Source: Amyelois transitella | Lineage: Eukaryota > Arthropoda > Insecta > Lepidoptera > Pyralidae | Reading direction: 5' to 3' | Length of the DNA stretch: 64,000 nucleotides | Assembly: GCF_032362555.1 (NCBI RefSeq) | Contig: NC_083505.1 | Coordinates: forward strand, 11,709,501 to 11,773,500 | Part shown: piece by piece, positions 45,201-57,200 of the stretch | Position numbering within the stretch: the first letter of the stretch is position 1 | How the letters are laid out: the number at the start of each line of letters is the position of its first letter | Position numbers and translations under genes: made by a program | The notes under the pieces: model-generated | Database searches by the model: none | What the model was told of the DNA's origin: nothing | Seen by the model: only the letters and a program-made list of their open reading frames with translations

Positions 45201-48200
45201 CGGATTTCCAGAATACTTTCAGATTTGACTGAAAGTCTTCTGATAGCCTTTTATCAAAATCCTCTTTATACTCTTCTTTCTTTCTAATCACAGCTTTCTT
45301 AACCAAATCTTTCATTTTTTTATATTCCTTACGTGCTTCATTCACATCCTCATCTATAACCTCTTGCATTCTTAAGTTAGCTTTTGCTGCTAACAAATCC
45401 AGCCATGCTTTCTTCTTTAATCGCACAAGTTCTTGCACATCTTTACTCATCTACACATTTTTGTGATTTTTCCCTTTCCTTCTTCTACTTACACCACACA
45501 CTTCAACAGCTACTTTCACAATTCTTTCTTTAAATTCCTTCCATCCATCTTCAATATTGCTCCTCTCATCTAAATCTTCAATTTCATCCTTCAGTCTATT
45601 AATATACTTCTTACCTACATCCATATCTTGCAAATTTTCTACTTTCACTCTTTCCAAAGCGCTGGTTTGCTCCCTTACCCTGTGCCGCCAGCGATTGAAG
45701 ATACCCCTTATCCGGGATATCACCAGTAAATGGTCCGAGTCAATGCCAGCACCGCGATATGCACGGGTATCCAGCACTTTGTTCTTCAATCTTTCATCTA
45801 CAATCACAAAGTCTATCATACTTTTTAAAATACCTTCCACTCTTGTATAGGTGTGGATCTCTTTATGTTGAAACATTGAGTTCGACACAAAAAGATCCCA
45901 CTCTAGACAAATTTCTAATACACTTCTTCCATTATCATTCACCTTTTCGTCACCAAACGCACCAAGCACCTTTTCATATCCATCACGCTTTACACCCACC
46001 CATCCATTAAAATCACCTAACATAATAATCTTCTCATTTGGCTTGGTAACTTTCAATACTTCTCTTACACTATTCCAGAACTCCTCGTTTTCGCTTTTTG
46101 CTGATGTTGTACCCCTCGAACCCACATCCCACGGTGCATAAACACCTAAAACGAAGATCCGAGTGATTCCAACTTTCAGCCTAATCGATAGAAGACGAGG
46201 GCTGACACAGTCATACTCATTCACACACTCAGCCATTCGTGCAGAAAGGATTAGACCGACCCCTTGACAGCCTCGGCTGGTACTGGAAATTCCAGACCAA
46301 TACGCCGTGTAAGGGCCGTGCTGCGTCGCGTCGCATCCTTTCCGCTTCGTTTCATTCACGCACAACACATCCAACCGTCTTTCACCCATCATCTGACATA
46401 CTTCCTCAATTTTATCCTTCATTCCTCCTCTTACATTCATCGTCGCAAAGCGGCTTTCAGCAGACCGCATACCGCTCCCGCCGGGAACGAGACGTGATGG
46501 GGTGCGGACATCATCGCCGCCATTTAGGTGCTCTTTCAAAAAATTTGCATCCATGCGATTCCCACGAGACGCAAGGGAATAATTTTGTCCGCCCCAGCAG
46601 AGCCCCGCATGCCAGGGTAAGGCTAGCCATTACCTGGGGGTCGCCCAACCCCATGGCGGAAGTGGCACGCTCGAGACTAGGCTCGCCCCTAGCCATGCAT
46701 CCATCGGCGCGGCAGACCTTAGATTGGCATATATGGCCTAAAAGTTAATCCCAAGTATATAAGCCTATCCCTTAGTCGCCTTTTACGACATCCATGGGAA
46801 AGAGATGGAGTGGTCCTATTCTTTTTTCTATTGGAGCCGGGAACCACACGGATCTCTCATGGCTATCGTAAATAATATTCCGGATCTACACTATCTGAAT
46901 CAATCTAATAATAGCATCAGATGTCATTGTCAATGTGTCTGTTCAACGCTTGGATTGTTTTCTTTGCAAAGTCTGATGCCTGGCAGGAAGTGGCATCTTC
47001 CGCCAATGAAGGCACGGTCAACTGCACCTCAGCGACGAAGCCTCTTGTTAGTTTAGCCACGGGAGAGAGTGAAATGCGAGTGTGTGGTGACTTCGCTAAT
47101 TGTACAGCAATTAACCAGTACGAATTGAGTGTAGAGAGTGGCTTGCCCGCTCCACTTGCTATATGTTATAGCGTGGCGCATGAAAGTACTTTAATAGACG
47201 CTTTACGAGCGAAACGCTCCCTGAAGTCGCTGAGTTGAATTTTGTTTTGGGCACAAATTTCATAAAACAGACTTTAAGAATTAGTGAATTTTTGTCGGTT
47301 TTATTAATATCGGATGCTTCATAATTCGGACGGTTTATAAAAGAGTAATTTGACAAGTTATGAAAATAAATGGAATGTAAATGTGTTTTGATTCAAGTAA
47401 ACACCTGGTTGTACCACTAATAAATTAAGTTTACGCATAAATACACATATATGCGATGCCAACATAACAATTTTATAATTTAGATTTTTAAATTATCATT
47501 TATACTATTTTTAATCGCCTCAAATAAAATTTAAATGTTTGTGATTTCCATCAATTTATTTTCATTTCAATATTCTAGTTTATCTGCTTATCTCAAATAT
47601 CCTATATTATCTATTGGAAAATATAAAAGTTTAGAAATGTTTGTTTGCCTTTCTTAATTTAGTTATGGCCTTACCGAGTGTTCGTCGAAGTGGCTTCTAT
47701 TTGGGAGTGTCTCTGCATCGGCCTATTTTTACCCGGGCGGCATGCGCCGGCACGCGCCGACCTTTCTGTCTTATGATTTGTCGGCGCTCTGATGCTGTTA
47801 TTGATAGCTCTCCCACTCTTTTATTATGTTTTCTCTCGACGGGTTCCTGTCGTCGTATTTCAGATTATGATTCAGAATGTCGACACGTTTGTTTATGCGT
47901 TTCGCATGACTTCAAAGATTCAGTTCGGAATTGTTAGCATCTCTTCTCTTCATACCACCCCCCTAATATGGTTCCATTTTGTATATTGACCTAAGGGAAT
48001 TGTGTGATGTGATACTAAACCAATTTTGTTAATTATGTCATGTATCTTATACAAGTTGTCCCTGGTTCTGAGAGAGAAGAACTACGTGTAAATCACATTA
48101 TACGCATGCCAATTTCCATAATTTCAATATCAGTTTGTTGTCTGCCTTTACTTTTTAGCCGCACAGAAATATATTTTACTTTTAACACAATACGTATGTC

Positions 48201-51200
48201 GATTTTCTGCTATCAACATACAACCCACACCCAAAAACCTCTTCAGAAATAAAATATGTATAAATAATTTTTTTTATAAAACTGATCTATCCCATTGTTT
48301 CACGGAGCGAATAAACCAGTGGTTCAATTAAATTTCTTCAGCCATTATAATTCCTCGCGTTCGATATCAGCACCAGCATCTACAAGAAGTGTTTAACCAT
48401 CAATTTGTTCTAATGTAATAACAGATCAGCGTTCGCAGCGTGAATGCTTTTGCGTGACGATGTCTCGTTCAGATTGGACAGTCATTGAACGGTTAATGAT
48501 ATTACCTAATTGTCTTTGTCAGGTTCAGAGTTCAAGGCGAACTCTTTGTTGCAAAATGTAATCTTTGAAATCCTTTAAATGTTTTGACCACACTTACAGT
48601 TTTGAGGTTTGAATTTAACCCTCGTAAAGTTAAATTTTCTGTGTGCAGAAGGGCTTGAAACCAATCTGTGGTGCGCCATTACCTAAATGACCTTGCCAAA
48701 ACCCAGGTCTGCCGGAATCGCAAATGTGGAGTTAACTCTAGGGCGCAATACAATTTGTACAGCTACTTCTTTTTAAGATAATTTACCCAGAACGAATTTT
48801 ACTAGGTTTCTTCGTTTACTACTTTTAATTACGAATAAGAATTTCTACCGTGACATTTTGTGTCTCGGAACTCCTATTGAATGATTAGTTAATGTTTTTA
48901 TAACGCACTTTGTTATGAAAATATAAAGTATACACATTATGTGGTGTGTATTCATTATTATAATATTTAACCAGCATAGTATTATAATTTGTCTTGTTCT
49001 TGTAGGTGCAGTATATTACAGACATTGCAGTTGTAAGATTCTCATAATGTTGTAAATTCTGGTTCAGCGCAACGATAGTGTGGGCGTTTTAACTGTTATT
49101 GGTATAGTTAACTTGTTGCAAGATTACAGTTATTGGGAATCTGAGGCGAGAGCTTGTTTGTTATAATTTAGTAGATAATTTTGTTGTAGGTAGATAATTT
49201 TGTTGGTCCAGTACTTGCAAGAAAGCTCACATTGGTCTTTGTCCAATTGATGTGTCGTACCTAAGCTATAAGACTTAACCTCTGCCTTATATAAATAATT
49301 CCATAACCCTGACTTAATTATAAATTAATTTACATACTTGTTATAAATTTAATGAATATATGTGCGGTGTAGTAAACATGTTAATTATTTAAATACTCGT
49401 TCGATGTCGCCATCGGACCATACCAGTCCGTTCAACACAAACTGAATGGCAATTCTTTACATCACTTTAGTGTTTCCCCCTAGATTGTCAGATAAGGATA
49501 CTATCGCAATGTTTTGACTTGAAGCAGCTTTTCCTTTTGCATGAAATTGCATGAAACCTGCGTCATGCATGACATGAGCCCTTATCTGATTACCTTTCAA
49601 TGTTTATATCATGCTACTTGCATTTTATGTTTTTGGTTTTGTACTAATTATCCAACATGGTTACTTGCGCCTTGATCATTACGGATCATTTGCATGTTTT
49701 TTAAGTGCTTATTTCGGATTAATGTAAGTTTCGTGAATATTATTCCAATTTAGATTTCTTTTTGTACTGACAATTGTTAAAGAAAATCAAGTAGTGAAAG
49801 CAATGACATTTTACTTTTAACAATTTAAAGTTCAATCCGGTAAAGTAGTTTAATGTTCACACGACTGCCCAAACCAGGACAAGGACCCGACAACACACTG
49901 AATGCGATCACAATAAGCGGACGTTGCCATAGTGTGCTTGCCAATAATTGTCGCACAGGGCACGGTCACCACAAAATTATAATGAGCCATATTATTACTT
50001 CTGATTCGCGTATCGAAAACCGCAGAAATTTGACCCTTACAAATTAAGATCCTGGTTGAGTAAACTTGACATCGCCACAAATAGCTTCCTTCTCGTGGAT
50101 AATCTTTATTTTTCATTTTTTGCTTTAATGATAGACTGAATGTCTTTTAGACCTAATTGGAATTTATTTAGCAACTTGTTTGTATGCATGTTCATTGGCA
50201 AAATGAAAAACACAAAAACAGTGCATTGAACACATTCCTATTCTACTCTGATAAATAAAGACAAGAAGCAATTTATTCTAATACCTAATAATAGATAACT
50301 AGGTAACTCTTCTGTAATACTTAAAAATTCTATCGTTATTTTTGTTACTACTAGGAACTTGTATGTCTCAAAAGTTAAGGTGATGCTGCAGCATGAATTA
50401 TCATGCGACCTCTTTTTCCTAACCACAAAAGTACAAAATTTACAAATAAGAATTCTTAAGCGTGTTAAAATTTTCTATGTAAATTTATTCCTAGTTCTGC
50501 CTATATTTAAACAAAACCAGAAGCACTAAGCCACAGATTACTTACACAAGTATTTAGCGTCAGCACACGGCGCTTGATTACTCCATTCCTCGTAATGTCT
50601 TGTCTTTATGTTATGGGGCGCCTGGTTGCTCTCATTAGGACTAAACTTAACAACAAAGTACAATATACATAGGTGTACTGAAATAGTGTGAAACATTCAT
50701 TAGCAACATCCATTTGTTTTCTGGTTCTTTATCTGCTGCCCCACATATCAATCAAAATATAGTTTAAGATATTCAAAAAGTTTTGTAGACAAATATGTGA
50801 TGACTCCACGAAGATGTATTGGAGTTTCAAATGAGAACAATTAGTAATAACTCCGCTTTACAATTATGTTAATAAAACATTCACGTGTATCTTATTTTTG
50901 TTTCAGTCAAAACAGCGGGCGTCGATCAAATGGCTGTTGTCGAAGGCATTCAATAACAGGGTCCCGGAGAACCTACAGGAGCCGCTGTATAGGGATCACG
51001 AGGTACGATTGTTATAATTATTAATGTGTGTAATTGTAATTGAGGAGGTAGAATACCGGACAAAGTGATCCCAGGTCTGGAGCATAGCCATGGTGGGTGC
51101 TACCGGTGCACTCAAAGATGATAGAGAGAGAGTTCCGAATGTGAAACATTTGACCCATAATGATTTTGCTAATTAAAATTTCCTGTATTTACAGAAGCAA

Positions 51201-54200
51201 TCATAGAAACAATTAGTAATAAAGGTATGACTCCCGGTTCTACTTCCTTAAATTCTGGCTACGTTTCCTATTTCTATCAGAATTCGCGGCCATTCATTTT
51301 GTAGCATTGCGGTACTCGCTGATTTGATGCAACCCATATTTTAGCTAGGAAATATTATTGTATCATATTTTGAGAGCCAATAATATTGTTAACCAACTTA
51401 ATTTGGTTCATAATAGATGTAAATACTTTTTGATAGTTAGATTTAAATTTAGGGTTTCCGATTTTTCTGAAATTTGCTTTCCTCAGTCTTTATTATGTCA
51501 TAGATCTAAAGGTTAAATTGTACTATTGACCACTTAAGACCTGATATTACAGTTACATTTCACCAACTAGACACACGTCAGTTACGTGTCATCACCCTGC
51601 GATATTTCTCACGTCCAATTTCACTACAATTGTATGTATGTGAACATTGTTTAACGCCGGTTTGTTTGTTTGTTGTCTTATTAAGAAGTGTTAGCTCATT
51701 TGAAGAATGCTGTACGCGTTGAAATTGTCGAACGGGTTACAGTTGATGTTGTGTGTTCCTTTTATTATGACATAGGTACACGGAGATTTTGATACTTTTG
51801 AGCCGTGGCTCTGTTTAAGTGTGGGAAATATGGGTGATTTATTAGTAGAGGCCCGAGATGCTCTCTATAACATAATTTGCTTTTTTTTATTAGCAAGTAA
51901 TGTATAAGTATAAAACATTAGTGACATCTTAATTTTCAATATAGGTGATTAATCTTTTTACACCTACAGTAAATTGAAGTCAGAATTGTCGTATTCCATA
52001 TTGAAACTGATCGGGGCTTATACCTGAGACTGGATCTAATGATGCACCCAAAAAGCAAATTCATTACAACTGCCACACTGGCAAAATAATTTTGATAATA
52101 TTTCGAATTCATTAATAGTTTCAAGGTTATACAACGGGGATATCGTATCTAGAACGCGCCATGTTCAAACAAGATAGGTTAAAGTTAAATCCCTTCGCGA
52201 TGTAAACATAGATAAGGGGACACGATCTCATTCATCTTGACATGCGATCCCTATGTAAGCACACGAAGCTTACTGTGGTAACTAAGCTTAGGTTTTCGAT
52301 GTAAATCTCCTAGCCTATTTGAATTTACTGATGAAAGTCACAACTTTTTACTTTAGCGAATGTATTTTTATTATACCCCTCCAGGAAAGAGGCGTGATTT
52401 TATGTATGTATTTTTCGGATTGGAGATCTATAATTACTCGTGGCCAAACTTTGATCCATTTTCACGGATCTTCTTATGCACAGCCTATGATTATTATTTA
52501 TTGGAGGGAGGTCAAAATGTTTGTTCTTAAAGTTTCACATATTAGTTGTGTTGATGTTCTGGATTTTCAATTTTGACGGTCTTCGGAAGTCTTAAATAAT
52601 CTGGGAATGAAAAAACAAATAAAAGTTACGATTAAGTGTGCCGTAAAGTATATGAGACCGCCTACTCGTTTCGTCTGCAAGCAATAAATTATTTATAATG
52701 TAAATACACGTCTAATGAATGATATATGTTTATCTCGGGATGTTTTCTCCGGGAGTAGGTATCATTTATTCTTCGTTTGTTTACTGAATCAATCAAATGT
52801 TATTGAGCAATCGCGACTTGGCGTTTGAATACAGACTCTTATTGCACCCATTAGACTTGCTCAATGAACAATATTTTAATTCGGTTGAGAAATATGACCG
52901 AAATAGAACAAATGGTCTTAAATACTTATTGGGAAATGTTTAATATTTTCAATCGAGTAAGATTTATTTCCAACTATGTAACGTACTACTTTTAATACCA
53001 CAGAATTAGTTCAGATATTTTCATTAAAGCAAAAATTTTAATTCACAGTGTTTAGAGTATCGTCTCATTATTCACACCACGTATTCAAATATAACAATAT
53101 TCTCATAAAAGAAAAGTTATTCTGACGATGTGGTACTTAACACAACTTGACAATAAAATGCTACTTCGTGATGAAGGAATAGAGAGATAAGTTTAATAAC
53201 ACTATGTTATAAAATATAAATCTTCAATTTCGTGCGCAAATCTTACGTAAGTAACTAAGTTTTTATATGCCTGGGTTTTATTTTCAGAGACCGTCTGTTC
53301 TGTAATATTTCAAGTTTCAGTCGGCTTGGTTTTATAAGTCTCCTTAGTTATTCTTTAGATTGTTTCCCTTATACTTTTATACTCTAACTTCACCAAGATC
53401 CAAATGAAAATTAATTTAGCATGCATCTTGTTTCATAGACAAATTGGGCCATAAATTGATTTATTTATGGCCCAATTTGTCTATGAAAAATTTCTCATTT
53501 TATGATATCAATCGGCCCGGCCACCTTCATCATTATCAGCAATTACAAATTAAAATACTTATATCTACTTTAGGTATGAGATTTTTTTATATACACTGTT
53601 AGCTTTGAACTAACTCAATATACAGTTATAAATGTTTTTTTGTGTTTATACTTCTCTGATAACACAATTACCTCATTGCCCTTGAAATAAAGCCGGTTAT
53701 ATCATCAGGTTTAGCTGTAGGCTTTATATTGATCCGGACGATCCATAGTAACGTGGGGTTGGTACGAAGTCACGCGAGTATCGAAATTCAGTGCGAAATT
53801 TGTTCTTGGGAGTGTCCTATGCCATCATACCGGTGACTAGTGTGCTATCCGCTATCAGAATATAGGTGACATTTGCGTGTGTGAAATCAACATTATGATT
53901 CAGAAATGGAGGAAGATAGTAAGACATTGTAATGGAAAATTGATTGCAAGAAATTGTAAATTCTTTGTGGAACCTTTTAAAATCCGATATTTAATGTAAA
54001 TTTGCAGAAATTACAGGAATGAAAGTACTTAGCTTCTTCCCAATCTAAACGACTTATTCTTTAAAAATATATATTTCTTTTACGCTCGAGTGAGATAGGT
54101 GATGTTTTTTTATACTTAATTATTTTTTTTATTTCGTGCAAATATCAATGGGGTTGGTAAGGGATATGCATTCGACCTAGTTATTATTTCTCAGATTGTA

Positions 54201-57200
54201 AATCACTCACATGTTGTTTTGCAGACCCCAAGCTTGAAGGCGATAGCTGAGAATGTAATCGAAAACATGTTATGATAAGAGAGAGGTGTGGGTCTGTAGA
54301 GTCCCTTGCTTTCTATCTAGAAAACCATGTTGAGCTATATATGTAAGAAATGCTTTTAATAGGTCATTAAACAGTTAACCAATTATTAAGACTGTAAGAA
54401 GGGCGGTTAACCTAGTTGTATGTGGAACTGGTGCCCGTAAACTTGCTTCTGGAGCTCTAATTACTAGTTTCCCAGAAACGATTAGTGTTTGTTTACGGAT
54501 GTACAACAAAAATGATGATGTAACAGGTTCAAATCCCATGGTCCAGTGGTGCACTTTGTGCAAGTCTCTAAAGCAAATGATGATGATTTTAGTTTTTTTA
54601 TTAAATACTAAGGTTTTAAATTAAAAAGGACGAGCTATATTCTACAGATTACAAATGAGACACCCGCTTAAATATTATCGTTTAAAGCAACTTTTAGAAA
54701 TACTTTAGTAAATATTATGGTAATAAAGTTTTTCTTTTATAATCATCTGCATAATGATGACGATATATACAAATAAATCTCTCGAACCAGATCTGGCCAA
54801 TTGTAAGGGAGTAAGCAAACAAAAAATCTGGCACTTATCGTATATGCTAAATTTCTTTTGAAAAAAGCTTCGTTTAGCAAAAACTGAAAATTATTATAAA
54901 TATTGGATCGATATTTCCTGAGAATTCCCGAGTTCAATGCTTCCACTCCAGTCTTGTTCACTAAATTCTCGGAATTCTTAATAACTGTAAGATGATATAT
55001 ATATATGGTGAATACTGTAAGATGATAGGAAGCTAAACTTAGTAATAATAGGCTTAATAAACACTTGAACTTTGGTAAATACAGCCTGTCACCAAATTGA
55101 TATCTCGGAATGTCACTGACTCCTACGTCCATTCTATTGTTTCGTTCATTCTAATTCTCAAGACGTTATTACACCAATTTGGTTTTAGTACCATAGGGTT
55201 CAGTTGTATTAAATAATTTTTTTTTAAGTTCTTCGATAATAACCTCAGGAACTCATAAGTACTCAATAAATCTCAATAATAACACTTGATCTGTTGTAAA
55301 TTGTATTGATCAGCATTTTATTTTCCAATCGGGACGAACCTATTACGAATTCAATTTTAAAAGTAGTAAAGACCAAATTGCCATCTCGTCTAGTTTCACC
55401 GGGGCAAATATAGGATCGTCGTTCCGTAAAAATAGTCTGTGCAGCTTCCGCCTTCGGGTAACCTGTGATCTTTTGTTCTTTTCACTCGCAATATATGGTA
55501 CGGGTACGACCTGCTAGGAAAGATTTCTTTAGGAACAAGCAACACTAGCCTATGTATAACGATTCATTGAAAGTTTTTAATAATTAACTGCACTGCAATA
55601 TTGCCAGTGGTTGGAGGCTATATATGCGTTAATCTTTTATTTTATTTTAAATTCTTTTAAATTCTCTCAACCTGGCACATAATTTCCTTACGTTCTATAT
55701 AAAGAGTGAAAACGAAATGAGTCGTAAAACCTATTACAATATTATGTTTTTGATCATTTTCATTAATAATTTTACGATCGAAGAAACATTTCACTTTTTT
55801 CGGTTTAAACTACTTCTACAGTTCTTTTTATTCAAATGGCGAAAATTTTTTCCACGAGTCGACAAACGTTTTTTACAGCAGAAATAGCATTAAAATGTAT
55901 TGTACTCACAATGATCGTCTCGCGATTTTTCTCACGTTTTTATCATTCTGTGGTGTCGCCGTCAGGCTTTCGATCAATGAGTCAACGGCAGCATTTCAAT
56001 ACGACACTGACTCAATGATCTCAGGCTGTATCGCTCTATACTTATTGTGAATCATTGTCTTGCTAATTAATTTATAATGGTGAATGGTACGGTGATACTT
56101 TGTTCCTCTAATAGTTAAAATTTAATACAAGGAAGACTTCAACAGTTTGTTTGATCTCTTTTTCATTGTTTCAGCAATTCTTTAAACTTGTTTATTTTAG
56201 TTATAATCAAACTGTATATTGCATTGTACTTACTTACAACTGGACTGGTGTTATATTTGAAACATCATTAAGTTTCGTTAATTATGTGTTAGCTACACAT
56301 TATTATACCGAAGAAATAAAAACATGATTCTCCGCATACGCATCAGACTTAGAAATCTCAGGTCGAAACGACAATAGTTGGTGGAGTTGATATTTTTTCG
56401 CTGGCAACAATGCCTTCGAGATGACCAGTTCATTGTAAAGGTTGTAAGTGTGAGATGTCAAAACAAGAAACAAAACAAAAGGACGTTGTGTCGTCTGCGT
56501 GTCGGGTCAAGGAGAGGGGCGCCGTCTCGGCGGCTTGCGTCTCTATATACAGTACATTTCAAGAACCTACGTGAATGTATCTAAGTTTTCCACCCTAATG
56601 GAAAACTTAATAAATTAAAAATCTTCTTGTATTGAGAATTTGAATGCGCTTCATCATCTACCTGATGGTAAGCATGATTGAGTCTAATTGGTGCACGCAA
56701 AATCAAATAATGCGCATTGTAGTTACGCAACAGAGAAGCGGGGAGAAAATTCTTTGATTGTTGATCAATAGACGAAGTAAATATAATTGAAGACACTGCA
56801 GAATATAATAATATGAACTATCAAGATAAGGTGTGATTTGTGTTCTAGACGATTCATTAAGAATTTATTTACTCAACATGCAGGTTAATTTTCTGTACGT
56901 TTTTCACCACTGTCATCTCGTTTTCTAAATCTTTAATCAGTATTTCAGTTCCTTCCTTTTTCCCGCAAAGATATATTTGTAGACTGTCATTGTTTAAATT
57001 TACTATACGAATTATGTTGCGTGCCTCAAATATAAATTGGAATTTTCACGCGAGTGTGTTTTTGTTACACTTGTGTTTATGTATAAGTGTTATCTTTTCA
57101 TTTAAATTTAGGTTAATTAAATTTGCTTTTTCTTTCTTGTTTCAAACAACAAATGTTGTAACAAGGATTTCCTTTTCTTAAATGGGTTTTATTTATTATA

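Larger units (their letters stand above)
44113..46855 (-). mobile_element. RTE-like non-LTR retrotransposon, 3' end missing, in-frame TAG
   Basis: 5' UTR at 46555-46855, whose first ~115 bases equal the 5' part of the short repeats. One reading frame follows: 46554-45451 encodes an apurinic-type endonuclease with NVRGG, CVNETKRKG, GVYAPWD, MLGDFNGWVG, SMIDFVIVDE and IDSDHLLV all in place. A TAG at 45453-45451 ends it, and the same frame resumes at once with ATG at 45450. 45450-44113 encodes the linker and reverse transcriptase (AVIVPLYKGK, YRGISLLSVVGKLYAKVL, AGFRKGMGCTDQVF, FVDLEKAYDRV, GVRQGCVASPWLFNLFMD, YADDQVILA). It stops soon after the YADD motif; the thumb, C-terminal part, 3' UTR and (ATGT)n tail are absent. 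No target-site duplication found. Clade assigned from layout and motifs, not from a search. Confidence 0.88.
32873..50906 (+). other. Patronin intron 1 (18 kb)
   Basis: AT-rich with only short spurious open frames. Contains the inverted repeat pair at 40132-40699 and the LINE at 44113-46855. In 33,000-40,000, 41,000-44,000 and 47,300-50,900 I see no gene, no RNA gene and no repeat I can name. Such a long first intron in a developmental cytoskeletal gene is a likely place for enhancers, but no motif cluster stands out by eye. Confidence 0.6.

Noticed and set aside
46239..46748. 169-codon plus-strand frame
   Set aside because: Antisense of the LINE endonuclease start and 5' UTR.
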